A DNA stretch of 64,000 nucleotides from Micromonospora sp. WMMD1102 (lineage in GTDB: Bacteria > Actinomycetota > Actinomycetes > Mycobacteriales > Micromonosporaceae): the NCBI RefSeq assembly GCF_029626265.1, contig NZ_JARUBN010000001.1, positions 6,203,001 to 6,267,000 on the forward strand. The letters run 5' to 3'. Under the pieces are notes generated by a model. It saw only the letters and a list, made by a program, of their open reading frames with translations. It was not told the origin of the DNA and did not search any database. This document shows, piece by piece, positions 52,643 to 61,538 of this stretch; position 1 is the first letter of the stretch, and the number at the start of each line of letters is the position of its first letter. Position numbers and translations under genes: made by a program.

Positions 52643-52786
52643 GCCCTGCTCCGCCGGGGTCGGTCCACGGGTGCCCGAGGAACGCCGTCCGCACCTGTAC
52701 AGCGGTAAATGACGTGGCGTCCGGTGTGTAGCGCACTGGTAACTTGGTAATTCGTCCCTGTCCACGACTACCCGAGGAGATCGTCT

Positions 52787-53284
52787 GTGTCCACGACCGA
52801 CCGCGCGGCAGCCACCTGGCTGTCCCAGGAGGCCTACGACCGGCTGCAGGCGGAGCTCAACGAGCTGATCGCCGGGCGGCCGGCGATCGCCGCCGAGATC
52901 AACGCCCGGCGAGAAGAGGGTGACCTCAGGGAGAACGGCGGTTACCACGCCGCCCGGGAGGAACAGGGCAAACAGGAATTCCGGATCCGTCAACTACAGG
53001 AACTGCTGCGTACCGCCCAGGTGGGCGAGGCGCCGGCCGCCGACGTGGTGGCACCGGGCTGCGTCGTCACGATCCACTTCGACGACGACACCGACGACAC
53101 CGAGACCTTCCTGCTGGGGTCCCGGGAGATCGCCGCCACCACCGACCTGACCGTCTACAGCCCGGAGTCCGCGCTCGGCAAGTCCATCCTCGGCGCCCGC
53201 CCCGGCCAGACCGTCACGTACACGGCGCCCAGCGGGGCGGAGATCAAGGTGACGGTGGTCCGCTTCGAGGCGTACGGCGGCTGA
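52787..53284 (+). CDS. greA: Transcription elongation factor GreA
   Basis: A 165-aa factor that enters the RNA polymerase secondary channel and stimulates cleavage of backtracked RNA. The N-terminal coiled coil carries the acidic tip EEGDLRENGGYHAAREEQG; the C-terminal FKBP-like domain is visible (VVTIHFDDDTDDTETFLLGS, VYSPESALGKSILGARPGQTVTYTAPSG). GTG at 52787 has GAGGAGAT upstream. It is monocistronic and converges on ilvA with a 43-bp gap. Confidence 0.95.
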   Translation: MSTTDRAAATWLSQEAYDRLQAELNELIAGRPAIAAEINARREEGDLRENGGYHAAREEQGKQEFRIRQLQELLRTAQVGEAPAADVVAPGCVVTIHFDDDTDDTETFLLGSREIAATTDLTVYSPESALGKSILGARPGQTVTYTAPSGAEIKVTVVRFEAYGG

Positions 53285-53327
53285 GCAGGAGACGACCGGC
53301 GACGGACGACGTCCCAGCCCGGCCGGC

Positions 53328-54548
53328 TCAGCCCGGCTGGGCGACGTCGACCTGGTAGCCGCAGCCGCGCAACGCACTGATCAGCCGGTCGGAGTGCTCG
53401 GGCCCCCGGGTCTCCACCGAGAGCGCCACCTCCACCTCGCCGAGCCGCAGGTGCGGGTTCTGCCGCTGGTGCACCACGTCGACGACGTTGCCCCGGTGCT
53501 CGCCGATCAGCCCCAACAGCGACGCCAACTGGCCGGGCCGGTCCGCGCAACGCACGGTGATCCGCAGGAAGCGGCCCGCCGAGGCGAGCCCGTGCTCGAT
53601 CACCCGCAGCATCAGCAGCGGGTCGATGTTGCCGCCGGAGAGCACCGCCACCACCGGCGGCTCGACCTGCACCGCCCCGGACATCAGCGCCGCCACCCCG
53701 GCGGCACCGGCCGGCTCCACCACCTGCTTGCCGCGCTCCAGCAGCATCAGCAGGGCCCGGGAGATGTCCTCGTCCGGCACCGTCACGATCTCGTCCACCA
53801 GCTTGCTGACGTGCGCGAAGGTGACCTCGCCGGGGCGGCCCACCGCGATGCCGTCGGCGATGGTGGCGAAGGCGGGCAGGCGTACCGGCTCGCCGGCCCG
53901 CAGCGAGGCGGGGAAGGCGGCGGCACCGGCGGCCTGCACCCCGATCACCCGTACCTCCGGGCGGAGCGCCTTGGCCGCCACCGCGATCCCGGAGATCAGG
54001 CCCCCGCCGCCGACCCCGGCGACGATGGTCCGCACCTCCGGACACTGCTCCAGGATCTCCAGCGCCACCGTGCCCTGCCCGGCGATCACGTCCGGGTGGT
54101 CGAACGGGTGGATGAAGACCGCCCCGGTACGGTCGGCGAAGTCCTCCGCCGCCACCAGTGACTCGTCCACGGTGTTGCCGACCAGTTCCACCCGGGCGCC
54201 GTACCCCTTGGTGGCCGCCACCTTCGGCAGCGGCGCGCCCACCGGCATGAAGACGGTGGCGGCGGCGCCGAGCAGGCCGGCGGCGAGCGCGACCCCCTGG
54301 GCGTGGTTGCCGGCGCTGGCCGCCACCACCCCCCGGTCCCGCTCCGCCGCCGAGAGCCGGGCGATCCGCACGTACGCGCCACGGACCTTGTACGACCCGG
54401 CCCGCTGCACGTGCTCGCACTTGAGCCAGACCGGTCCGCCCAGGGCGGCGGAGAGCGGCCGGGACGGCTCCAGCGGAGTGGTCCGGACGACCCCGGCGAG
54501 CAGTTCGCGCGCGGCGGTCACCTCGGCGAGTCCTACCAGCTCCGTCAT
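53328..54548 (-). CDS. ilvA: Threonine ammonia-lyase (biodegradative type with ACT domain)
   Basis: A 406-aa PLP enzyme that deaminates threonine to 2-oxobutanoate, the first step to isoleucine. K54 in GSYKVRGA is the PLP lysine; SAGNHAQGVALAA and the phosphate-binding GVGGGGLISG loop follow. A single C-terminal ACT-like domain (about 325-400; ITVRCADRPGQLASLLGLIGEHRGNVVDVVHQR) suggests allosteric control. ATG at 54548 (MTELVGLAEVTAAR) is where family similarity begins. It is convergent with greA and divergent from a membrane protein gene. Confidence 0.92.
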   Translation of the reverse strand: MTELVGLAEVTAARELLAGVVRTTPLEPSRPLSAALGGPVWLKCEHVQRAGSYKVRGAYVRIARLSAAERDRGVVAASAGNHAQGVALAAGLLGAAATVFMPVGAPLPKVAATKGYGARVELVGNTVDESLVAAEDFADRTGAVFIHPFDHPDVIAGQGTVALEILEQCPEVRTIVAGVGGGGLISGIAVAAKALRPEVRVIGVQAAGAAAFPASLRAGEPVRLPAFATIADGIAVGRPGEVTFAHVSKLVDEIVTVPDEDISRALLMLLERGKQVVEPAGAAGVAALMSGAVQVEPPVVAVLSGGNIDPLLMLRVIEHGLASAGRFLRITVRCADRPGQLASLLGLIGEHRGNVVDVVHQRQNPHLRLGEVEVALSVETRGPEHSDRLISALRGCGYQVDVAQPG

Positions 54549-54703
54549 GTCCCAGATCGTCGCATCCCGGCCCGGCCGCGCTCGACCCGGCGCTGCCGGC
54601 GTGCCCGAGGTCACCCGGCACCGGATTGTCGCCGCCGTTCTATCCTCCGCTCGGGTCGTCGCCCTCTCCTCCAGCCGCCGCAGCATGGGAACGGAGCCTG
54701 AAG

Positions 54704-55984
54704 ATGTCTGCCGGCACCGAGCCGACCTCCGCGGGCGGGTCGCTGCCCGGCGGGCCGCCGCCACCGCTGCCCTGGCGGGACGTGGTCCGGCTCAGGCTGA
54801 CCGCCGAACCGGAGAGCCGGCCGGAGTGGCTGGTCTGGTACGCCCGCTGGCTCGCCCTCGGCGCCGGCCTGCTGCTCTGCGGCGTGCTACTTGCCGTCAT
54901 GCCGGCCGCCCCCTGCACGGCGGCGGACCCGTGCGGCCCGGACCGGGCCGGCAACGTCGTCGTCGGGCTGATCGGCAGCCTCCCGCTGCTCGCCCTCGTC
55001 CGGCTGGAGTTCGCCTCGGCGGTGACCGCCGCGACGGTGCCCACCGCGCTCGGCTACGAGCTGACCCAGGCCGACCACCTGCCGGTCTGGTTCTACCTGC
55101 TGCTCGTCGGCTACGCGGTCGGCTGCGGGCTGCTCGCCCGGCTGACCCGGCTGCCCCGGCGGCACCGGGCGGCGGTGCGCGACTGGCACCGCCGGGCCCG
55201 CCAGGCGAGGCCACCCCGGCCGGCCCGGCCGCCCCACCTCCCGCTGGGCTCGGTGGTCGCCGGCACGGTGCTGCTCACCGTCGCGCTGGCCCTGGCCGCC
55301 TGGAGCGCCGTGCGGCAGGGCGAGGTCGACGACCAGCAGCGCCGGGCCGAGGTGGTGAGCGCCACCGTGCTCTCCCACCCGTCCTGGGCAGAGATCCAAC
55401 TCGGTTTCCCGGACGGCCGGCCGGGCGAACGGCTGCCGGTCTACGAACCGGCCGACTATCCGGTCGGTTCCACCGTCGAGGTCGCGCTGGACGACGCCGG
55501 CCTGCGGCAACTCGTCAGCGAGCCGTACGACGTGACGCCGATGCTGACCCTGGTGACGGTCCTCGCCCTGCTCGGGCTCGGCGTCGGTGCCCGGGCCGCC
55601 GCCCGGGTACTGGCCGGCCGCCGGTTCTTCCGGCGACCGCAGCCGCTGCACACTGTCGCCGTGCACCAGGGCGTCGACCGGGTGTACGTCTACGCCGGCA
55701 CCGGCCCCGACGTACTCCCGCTGGCCGAGATCCAGGTACGGGACCGGCTGGTACCGTCGGCCGGCCGCGAGCCCCGACCGGCGGTGCTGCACGGTGTGCC
55801 CGTACCCGGACAGTGGGGCACGGTGACTGTCGACGGCCGTACCCTCTCGCCGGTCGGCCCGGTCCTGCTGCCCGAGCCGACCGCACCATGGCTGGCGACC
55901 CCGCGTCGCCGCGGGGTGCTCCGGCCGGGTCGGGTGTCGCCGGTCCGGCCCGGTCCGACCGCTGCGCGGGACCGACCGAGGTGA
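54704..55984 (+). CDS. Polytopic membrane protein, unknown function
   Basis: A 426-aa protein. It has a Pro/Gly-rich N-terminus, then spans near residues 50-68, 85-105, 120-145 and 185-205, an extracytoplasmic segment of about 75 residues (TVLSHPSWAEIQLGFPDGRPGERLPVYEPADYPVGSTVEVALDD), another span near 270-290, and a cytoplasmic C-terminal domain of about 130 residues. The layout recalls DUF3592-like proteins, but I cannot make a firm family call. ATG at 54704 has GGAG 7 nt upstream. It is convergent with the amidase gene. Confidence 0.7.
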   Translation: MSAGTEPTSAGGSLPGGPPPPLPWRDVVRLRLTAEPESRPEWLVWYARWLALGAGLLLCGVLLAVMPAAPCTAADPCGPDRAGNVVVGLIGSLPLLALVRLEFASAVTAATVPTALGYELTQADHLPVWFYLLLVGYAVGCGLLARLTRLPRRHRAAVRDWHRRARQARPPRPARPPHLPLGSVVAGTVLLTVALALAAWSAVRQGEVDDQQRRAEVVSATVLSHPSWAEIQLGFPDGRPGERLPVYEPADYPVGSTVEVALDDAGLRQLVSEPYDVTPMLTLVTVLALLGLGVGARAAARVLAGRRFFRRPQPLHTVAVHQGVDRVYVYAGTGPDVLPLAEIQVRDRLVPSAGREPRPAVLHGVPVPGQWGTVTVDGRTLSPVGPVLLPEPTAPWLATPRRRGVLRPGRVSPVRPGPTAARDRPR

Positions 55985-56046
55985 CCGACGCCGGCCCGCT
56001 CGTCGCGATCCTGGACGCACTGGCGGTTCCGGACCCGCCGGGGGCG

Positions 56047-57441
56047 TCAGCCGGCCGGGGTCGGCACCCGGGGCCAGTTCGGGGCGTGCCGGCGCCACGG
56101 GCCGGTCATCTCGAACTGCCCCGCCACCCCGAGCAGCAGCAGCTCCGAGCCGGGCGGCCCGACCAGTTGCACTCCGACCGGCAGCCCGTCCGGGCGCAGT
56201 CCGACCGGTACCACGAGCGACGGCAGTCCGGCCAGGTTCCACGGCCCGGCGTACGGGGCGTACCGGATGCAGGTCAGCAGGTTCGCCCGCCACGGCCGCG
56301 ACGCCCAGCCGTCGGCCGGCGGCGGAGCGCTGGCCAGGGCCGGGGTGAGCAGCAGGTCGACCGAGTGGTCGCCGAAGAAGCCGATGCTCCGCTCCCGCCA
56401 CCGGGTGCGGTCCTGCTCGCGTACCAGGCCGCGGCGCAGGGCCCAACCGCCGAGGGCGGCGTGCCGCCGGCTGCGCTGTTGCAGGGTGGCCGGATCGAGG
56501 CCGGCCGCCTCGATCTCGTTCGCCGCCGACGCCAGCCAGGTGGCGATGCCGCGCAACCCCAGCGAGGTCGGATAGACCGGGTCGACCGAGACGGTGTCGT
56601 GTCCGGCCACCGCCAGCAGCTTCGCGGCGGCGGCCACCGCGTCCCGGTTCGGCTGGTCCGGGCGTACCCCGGCCACCGGCGACCGGAGCGAGACGGCGAC
56701 CCGCAGCCGCTGCGGAGGTGTCAGCTTCTCCGGCCGGCGTCCGGCGAGCACCGCGAAGCCGACCGCGGCGTCCGCCACGGTGCTGGCCAGGATGCCCTGC
56801 TCGGCGAGTCCGTACCAGTCGTTGGCGCCGAGCTGGCACGGCACCACGCCCCGGCCCGGCTTGAGCCCGACCAGGCCGCAGCAGGCGGCCGGGATCCGGA
56901 TCGAGCCGAGTCCGTCGTTGCCGTGCGCGATCGGCACCATGCCGGAGGCCACCGCCGCCGCCGCGCCGCCGGAGGAGCCGCCCGGGGTGCGGTCGGGCGC
57001 CCACGGGTTGCGGGTCGCCACCGCCTCGTCGTCGGTGAACCCGAACAGCCCGAGTTCCGGCATCCGGGTCACCCCGACGATCACCGCACCGGCGCCGCGC
57101 AGCCGCCGGACCACCTCGTGGTCGGACTCGGCAACCGGGGTACGCGCCGCCGCCGACCCGTTCCAGGTCGGCAGGCCCGCCACGGCGGTGTTCTCCTTGA
57201 CCGCCACCGGCACCCCGGCCAGCGGCAGGTTCGCCAGGTCGTCCTGCTCGTCGACCTTCTCCGCCTCGACGATCGCCTCGCCGCCCCGCACCACCCGGAA
57301 CGCGGACAGCTCACGGTCGGTCCGGTCGATGTGGTCGAGGTGGTCCGCCACCACCTGGGTGGCGGAGGCGTCCCCGCGACGGACGGCCCGGGCGATCTGC
57401 TTCGCGGTCGCGCCCACCCAGTTCGGCGTGATGTCCTGCAC
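56047..57441 (-). CDS. Amidase-signature family amidase
   Basis: A 464-aa hydrolase of amides or, in related enzymes, of nylon oligomers or aryl acylamides. The Ser-cisSer-Lys triad is visible: K82 in AVKENT, S156 in TPGGSSGGAAAAVASG and S180 in GSIRIPAACCGLVGLKP. GTG at 57441 has GGGGAG 6 nt upstream; a GTG two codons earlier would overlap that ribosome binding site. Length is typical. Downstream of the metB-like gene on the same strand with a 61-bp gap. Substrate unknown. Confidence 0.88.
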   Translation of the reverse strand: MQDITPNWVGATAKQIARAVRRGDASATQVVADHLDHIDRTDRELSAFRVVRGGEAIVEAEKVDEQDDLANLPLAGVPVAVKENTAVAGLPTWNGSAAARTPVAESDHEVVRRLRGAGAVIVGVTRMPELGLFGFTDDEAVATRNPWAPDRTPGGSSGGAAAAVASGMVPIAHGNDGLGSIRIPAACCGLVGLKPGRGVVPCQLGANDWYGLAEQGILASTVADAAVGFAVLAGRRPEKLTPPQRLRVAVSLRSPVAGVRPDQPNRDAVAAAAKLLAVAGHDTVSVDPVYPTSLGLRGIATWLASAANEIEAAGLDPATLQQRSRRHAALGGWALRRGLVREQDRTRWRERSIGFFGDHSVDLLLTPALASAPPPADGWASRPWRANLLTCIRYAPYAGPWNLAGLPSLVVPVGLRPDGLPVGVQLVGPPGSELLLLGVAGQFEMTGPWRRHAPNWPRVPTPAG

Positions 57442-57502
57442 GGCCACCTCCCCATCGGCTTGTCCGCGGCGCCGTCCGGGCGGCCAGCCGGCCGGACGAC
57501 GG

Positions 57503-58645
57503 TCAGCCGAGCGCCTGCTCCAGGTCTGCGAGTAGGTCGTCGGCGGTCTCGATGCCGACAGACAGTCGCACGAGATCGGCGGGAACTTCAAGCGGCGAGC
57601 CGGCAGCACTTGCGTGTGTCATCCGGCCCGGGTGTTCGATCAGCGACTCGATCCCGCCCAGCGACTCGGCGAGGACGAAGAGTTTCGCCCGGTCGCAGAT
57701 CTGTACGGCGTGCTCCTCGCCGCCGGCCGCCCGGAAGGAGATCATCCCCCCGAACCGGCGCATCTGCTTCGCCGCGACCTCGTGCCCGGGGTGCTCCGGC
57801 AGGCCGGGATAGAGCACCTGGGCCACCGCCCGGTGCCCGGCGAGGTAGTCGGCGATCCGCTCGGCGTTGTCGCAGTGCCGGTCCATCCGTACCCCGAGGG
57901 TCTTCACCCCGCGCAGGGTCAGCCAGGCGTCGAACGGCCCGTTCACCGCCCCCATCGCGTTCTGGTGGTAGCGCAGCTCCTCGCCGAGCGCGGCGCTGGC
58001 CGCGACGAGGGCGCCGCCGACGACGTCGGAGTGCCCGCCGACGTACTTGGTGGTGGAGTGCACCACCACGTCCGCGCCGAGCGCGATCGGCTGCTGGAGG
58101 TACGGCGAGGCGAAGGTGTTGTCGACCACGAGCAGCGCGTCGACGTCACTGGCCAGTCCGGCGAGCCCGGCGATGTCGGCGATCCCGAGCAGCGGGTTGG
58201 TGGGAGTCTCCACCCAGATCACCCTGGTCTGGCCGGGGCGGACCGCCGCGCGTACCGCGTCGACGTCGGATATCCGGGCCGCCGTCCAGGTCAGCCCCCA
58301 GCGCTCGGCGACCCGGGCGAAGAGCCGGAACGTGCCCCCGTACGCGTCGTCCGGGATCACCACGTGGTCACCGGGCCGGCAGACCGTACGCAGCAGGGTG
58401 TCCTCGGCGGCCAGCCCGCTGGCGAAGGTCAGCCCGACCGGGCCGCCCTCCAGCGCGGCGAGGCAGTCCTGCAGCGCGTCCCGGGTCGGGTTCGCCGACC
58501 GGCTGTACTCGTAGCCGAGCCGGGGCGCGCCGACGGCGTCCTGGGCGTAGGTGCTGGTCTGGTATATCGGTGGCACCACCGCCCCGGTGCGGGGCTCCGG
58601 CTCCTGGCCGGCGTGGATGGCGAGTGTCTCGAAGCCGTGACTCAT
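57503..58645 (-). CDS. metB: Cystathionine gamma-synthase/lyase (PLP, Cys/Met metabolism)
   Basis: A 380-aa PLP enzyme of transsulfuration. K200 in HSTTKYVGGHSD is the Schiff-base lysine; YEYSRSANPTRDALQDCLAALE, SGLAAEDTLLRTVCRPGDHVV and the C-terminal SLGGIESLIEHPGRMTH are the family hallmarks. Synthase is favoured over lyase from the overall similarity, but the two cannot be separated reliably by eye. ATG at 58645. Just 23 bp beyond the start lies a truncated copy of the HIT gene 5' end, so the ancestral neighbour was probably the HIT gene now at 59832. Confidence 0.88.
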   Translation of the reverse strand: MSHGFETLAIHAGQEPEPRTGAVVPPIYQTSTYAQDAVGAPRLGYEYSRSANPTRDALQDCLAALEGGPVGLTFASGLAAEDTLLRTVCRPGDHVVIPDDAYGGTFRLFARVAERWGLTWTAARISDVDAVRAAVRPGQTRVIWVETPTNPLLGIADIAGLAGLASDVDALLVVDNTFASPYLQQPIALGADVVVHSTTKYVGGHSDVVGGALVAASAALGEELRYHQNAMGAVNGPFDAWLTLRGVKTLGVRMDRHCDNAERIADYLAGHRAVAQVLYPGLPEHPGHEVAAKQMRRFGGMISFRAAGGEEHAVQICDRAKLFVLAESLGGIESLIEHPGRMTHASAAGSPLEVPADLVRLSVGIETADDLLADLEQALG

Positions 58646-58668
58646 TTGCAGAAGGCTAGCCTGCCGTG

Positions 58669-58773
58669 ATGGCGGCTTGCGTGTTCTGCGGGATAGCGGG
58701 GACGCGAGGACGTTGCGAAAACGCTACCCCTCATCCAGATCCAGCAACTTCGCGGCGGCAGCCGTATCCATGA
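58669..58773 (+). pseudogene. Truncated duplicate of the HIT-protein gene 5' end
   Basis: ATG at 58669 begins MAACVFCGIA, the same first nine residues as the intact HIT protein at 59832. Positions 58670-58694 and 59833-59857 are identical over 25 bp, and the few bases upstream (AGGCT..CCT.CCGTG) are also alike. After that the frame runs into unrelated sequence and stops at 58773. It looks like the displaced original 5' end left behind when the 1.1-kb islet to its right was gained. Confidence 0.75.
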
Positions 58774-59482
58774 TGTTCGACCAGGCCTGCTCGTTGGCCC
58801 GGAGGCTCCGCTCCGGCAGGACGGTCTCCGGGTACCAGCCACCATGGTCACAGCCGGGAACGATGTCGAGGATGATCTTCGTGATGTTCTCCGGCACCGA
58901 GCCGGTGACCCGGATAGCGACGTAGGTCTCGTGTCCGGCGTCGGCACGGACCTGGACACCGAGGACGAAGGTATCGAGATCCATCGAGTGCTCGTGCCCG
59001 TCCCTGAGGGAGGCGCCCACGAGGCCCGGGACTGTCCGCTCCAACCTCCGGACGAACCGCAGGCCCGCCTCCAACCGGTAACGCAACCGGTCGTCCTGAG
59101 TCGGTAGCAGGTACGCCGAACAGGTGTCGGTAGCCAACGGCGGCCGAATCTCGGCGTTGTGCCGGGCGCGCCGCCCTGCCCGCCGCGACCAGGCGGCGTA
59201 GAAGTCGTCCGGGCTGCCGGACTCGCGACGCCCGGCGGCAACCAGCCACGGCAGTCCGGTTTCCGCCCACACCGCACCACGCCACCGCTGAACCTTGACC
59301 TTGAAGAAGACCTGGTCGTCGAGGGCCCGGATACGCTCGTGCGGGGTTTCGGCCGCGGCGAACTGTTCACCCGCCTTGTGCAGCAGGGGGTGCGCGATGC
59401 TGTCGAGCGGCTTGTCGAGCGAGGGAAGGGGTAGGTCCAGGTCGTCCCGGAGGCAGCGCAGAGTCGGGCGGGCGGCTTCCAT
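58724..59482 (-). CDS. Uncharacterised 252-aa protein of the HIT-flanked islet
   Basis: I do not recognise this family. The protein is soluble, with no signal or membrane segment. Notable stretches are DDLDLPLPSLDKPLDSIAHPLLHKAGEQFAAAETPHERIRALDDQVFFKVKVQRWRGAVW (about 12-70), a basic SRRAGRRARHNAEIRPP near 95-115, and an acidic end. It starts 8 bp after the stop of a small ribbon-helix-helix-like protein on the same strand. That order, small DNA-binding protein then larger partner, is typical of toxin-antitoxin operons; a toxin role is inference from context only. ATG at 59482 with GGGGAG 11 nt upstream. Confidence 0.65.
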   Translation of the reverse strand: MEAARPTLRCLRDDLDLPLPSLDKPLDSIAHPLLHKAGEQFAAAETPHERIRALDDQVFFKVKVQRWRGAVWAETGLPWLVAAGRRESGSPDDFYAAWSRRAGRRARHNAEIRPPLATDTCSAYLLPTQDDRLRYRLEAGLRFVRRLERTVPGLVGASLRDGHEHSMDLDTFVLGVQVRADAGHETYVAIRVTGSVPENITKIILDIVPGCDHGGWYPETVLPERSLRANEQAWSNIMDTAAAAKLLDLDEG

Positions 59483-59490
59483 GCCGGCGG

Positions 59491-59757
59491 CTACTCCCCT
59501 ACCCCGCCGAGTCGGTCGATGTCCTCGCGCGGAACGCCGGTCAGCAGGCTCAGCCGCGAAGTCGTGCTGCCGTCGAGCAGCCGCATCGCCTCGGCCATCC
59601 GCTCCTGTATCTCCGTACGACGGGCCGCGAGGTAGTCCTTGACCGCCTCGGCGACCAAGTCCTTCTTTGTGAGCCCGAGGAAGTGTGCGCCCTGTGAAAT
59701 CAACTCGTCGACCGCCGGATCGACCTTGAGCGGCGCCTGTCGTTTCGGCTTCACCAT
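59491..59757 (-). CDS. Small ribbon-helix-helix-like protein, putative antitoxin
   Basis: An 88-aa protein. The basic N-terminus (MVKPKRQAPLKVDPAVDELI) as a possible beta-strand and the helices ISQGAHFLGLTKKDLVAEAVKDYLAARR resemble RHH/CopG-type DNA-binding antitoxins. The C-terminal part (TEIQERMAEAMRLLDGSTTSRLSLLTGVPREDIDRLGG) is helical. It is first gene of a two-gene operon with the 252-aa protein. It would both repress the operon and neutralise the partner if this is a toxin-antitoxin pair. ATG at 59757. Confidence 0.65.
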   Translation of the reverse strand: MVKPKRQAPLKVDPAVDELISQGAHFLGLTKKDLVAEAVKDYLAARRTEIQERMAEAMRLLDGSTTSRLSLLTGVPREDIDRLGGVGE

Positions 59758-59831
59758 GCCGTCACCCCCTACCTCGCCGCAATGGTACCCAAGTACCTCA
59801 CGCCCGCCGGCCGGTCCACTAGGCTCCCTCC

Positions 59832-60278
59832 GTGGCGGCTTGCGTGTTCTGCGGGATCGTGGCGGGTGGGGTGGCGTTCCGGGTGGCGGACAGCCCGGAC
59901 GGGGTGGCCTTCCTCGACGTACGGCCGGTGTTCAGGGGGCACGTGCTGGTGGTGCCCCGGGAGCACGTGGAGACTCTCGGTGACCTGCCGGAGCAGGCGT
60001 TGCCGGGCTACTTCCGGCTGGTCCGGCGACTCGCGCTCGCCGTCGAGGCCGGGATCGGTGCCGGCGGCACGTTCGTGGCGATGAACAACCGGGTGTCCCA
60101 GTCCGTCCCGCACCTGCACACCCACGTCGTACCCCGGACCAAGGGTGACGGGCTGCGCGGCTTCTTCTGGCCGCGGACCAGGTACGCCTCGGACGAGGAG
60201 GCCAGCTGGTACGCCGACCGGATCTCCGCCGCACTCGGTGCGACCGGGCCGACGGGTGGTGCGGGCCGGGGCGGGTAA
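59832..60278 (+). CDS. HIT family protein (histidine triad nucleotide hydrolase/transferase)
   Basis: A 148-aa protein with the triad motif VPHLHTHVVPR (H94, H96, H98) and an N-terminal zinc-type CVFCGI. The family hydrolyses nucleotide phosphoramidates or Ap4A-like dinucleotides. GTG at 59832 has no clear ribosome binding site (AGGCTCCCTCC upstream), perhaps because the region before it was rebuilt by recombination; see the truncated copy at 58669. The C-terminal 15 residues are Gly/Thr-rich. The msrA gene follows 54 bp downstream on the same strand. Confidence 0.88.
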   Translation: MAACVFCGIVAGGVAFRVADSPDGVAFLDVRPVFRGHVLVVPREHVETLGDLPEQALPGYFRLVRRLALAVEAGIGAGGTFVAMNNRVSQSVPHLHTHVVPRTKGDGLRGFFWPRTRYASDEEASWYADRISAALGATGPTGGAGRGG

Positions 60279-60332
60279 GGATCCGGGTACGTGCCGCGTT
60301 GCACCCGACAGAGGTACGAGAGGAGTTCCATC

Positions 60333-60992
60333 GTGTTCCTACGGCGTGCAAATGCCGAACTGCCCACCCCCGACCAGGCCCTGCCCGGCCGGCCGATCGC
60401 GATGCCGGTTTCCGACCGGCACGAGGTGCTCGGCACCCCGCTGCGGGGGCCGTGGCCGGCCGGCGCCCAGGTCGCCGTCTTCGGGATGGGTTGCTTCTGG
60501 GGGGCAGAGCGGCTGTTCTGGACCCTGCCCGGGGTGATTTCCACCTCTGCGGGCTATGCGGGCGGTTACACCCGGAATCCGACCTACGAGGAGGTCTGTT
60601 CGGGCCGGACCGCGCACGCCGAGGTGGTCCAGGTGGTCTACGACCCGTCGAAGATCGGCTACGAGGACCTGCTCAAGGTCTTCTGGGAGAACCACGACCC
60701 GACCCAGGGAATGCGGCAGGGCAACGACGTCGGTACCCAGTACCGGTCGGCGATCTACACCACGACGGACGAGCAGGCGGCGACCGCCCGGTCCTCCCGG
60801 GACGCGTTCGCCCCGGTGGTGGCGCAGGCCGGACGCGGCGAGATCACCACCGAGATCGCGGAGCTGGGCGACTACTACTACGCCGAGGACTACCACCAGC
60901 AGTATTTGGCGCCGACCAAAAATCCCGATGGTTATTGCAACCACGGCCCGAACGGGATGACCTGCCCCGTGGGCGTGGCCAAGACGGCCTGA
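60333..60992 (+). CDS. msrA: Peptide-methionine (S)-S-oxide reductase MsrA
   Basis: A 219-aa repair enzyme that reduces methionine-S-sulfoxide in proteins. The catalytic C54 lies in [50 protein letters not shown] and [13 protein letters not shown] are the family core; C-terminal cysteines in [17 protein letters not shown] can act as resolving residues. GTG at 60333 ([11 protein letters not shown]) has GAGAGGAG 7-8 nt upstream. A hairpin follows the stop. Two degenerate copies of its 3' end occur at 62946 and 63531. Confidence 0.93.
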   Translation: MFLRRANAELPTPDQALPGRPIAMPVSDRHEVLGTPLRGPWPAGAQVAVFGMGCFWGAERLFWTLPGVISTSAGYAGGYTRNPTYEEVCSGRTAHAEVVQVVYDPSKIGYEDLLKVFWENHDPTQGMRQGNDVGTQYRSAIYTTTDEQAATARSSRDAFAPVVAQAGRGEITTEIAELGDYYYAEDYHQQYLAPTKNPDGYCNHGPNGMTCPVGVAKTA

Positions 60993-61003
60993 CCCCGGCA
61001 CCG

Positions 61004-61031
61004 CGCGGGTCCGCAGATCCGCGGACCCGCG
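61004..61031 (+). terminator. Hairpin terminator of msrA
   Basis: A perfect 11-bp stem (61004-61014 with 61021-61031) around AGATCC, 12 bp after the msrA stop. Parts of it (CGCGGGTCCGC and GCGCCAGCGCC) reappear in the hairpin at 63569-63600. Confidence 0.7.
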
Positions 61032-61085
61032 CCAGCGCCGACATGGCGTGGCCGGGGCGCTCCACGGCCGTGGCAAACTCAGCTC

Positions 61086-61538
61086 GTGAGGATCAGTCAG
61101 GCGAGCGCGGACGACGTCGCGGAGCTGGCCCGGCTGTTGTGGCTGGACACACTCCATGAGGAGCCAGCACCGCTGTCCGTTGAGGCATTCACGGCGGACC
61201 TTGCGCGGTGGTGGGCAGCCCACCAGGACTCGCATCTGGCGTTCGTCGCTCGACTCCGCCGACCGGAGATCGTCGGCATGGCCTGGGTCGCGCTCGTCCC
61301 CCGCATCCCGCGCCCCGGGGCGACAGGTCGGCTGTCCGCAGACATACAAAGCGTCTTCGTCATGCCGGATCAGCGAGGCCAGGGGATCGGCTCGGCGCTC
61401 GTGAAGGCTGCGTCAGAGCATGCGACACACCTCGGATCTCTCCGCGTGACGGTTCAATCCGGTCGCAAGGCAGTCCCGGTGTACGAACGGCTGGGCTTCG
61501 AGTCGTCCCGACAGCTTCTCCAGCGATCGGCGGGCTAG
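61086..61538 (+). CDS. GNAT family N-acetyltransferase
   Basis: A 150-aa acetyl-CoA-dependent transferase. Motif A reads VFVMPDQRGQGIGSALVKAASEHA (R/Q-x-x-G-x-G/A acetyl-CoA loop); motif B is AVPVYERLGFESS. The N-terminus MRISQASADDVAELARLLW is typical. GTG at 61086. Its stop overlaps the stop of the convergent Phd-like gene by 4 bp. Substrate unknown. It lies inside the msrA-relic patchwork, so it is probably an accessory gene. Confidence 0.82.
   Translation: MRISQASADDVAELARLLWLDTLHEEPAPLSVEAFTADLARWWAAHQDSHLAFVARLRRPEIVGMAWVALVPRIPRPGATGRLSADIQSVFVMPDQRGQGIGSALVKAASEHATHLGSLRVTVQSGRKAVPVYERLGFESSRQLLQRSAG

Noticed and set aside
58669..59857. Insertion sequence at the HIT gene
   Set aside because: There is no transposase and no terminal inverted repeat; the flanking duplication is coding sequence of 25 bp, longer than normal target duplications.
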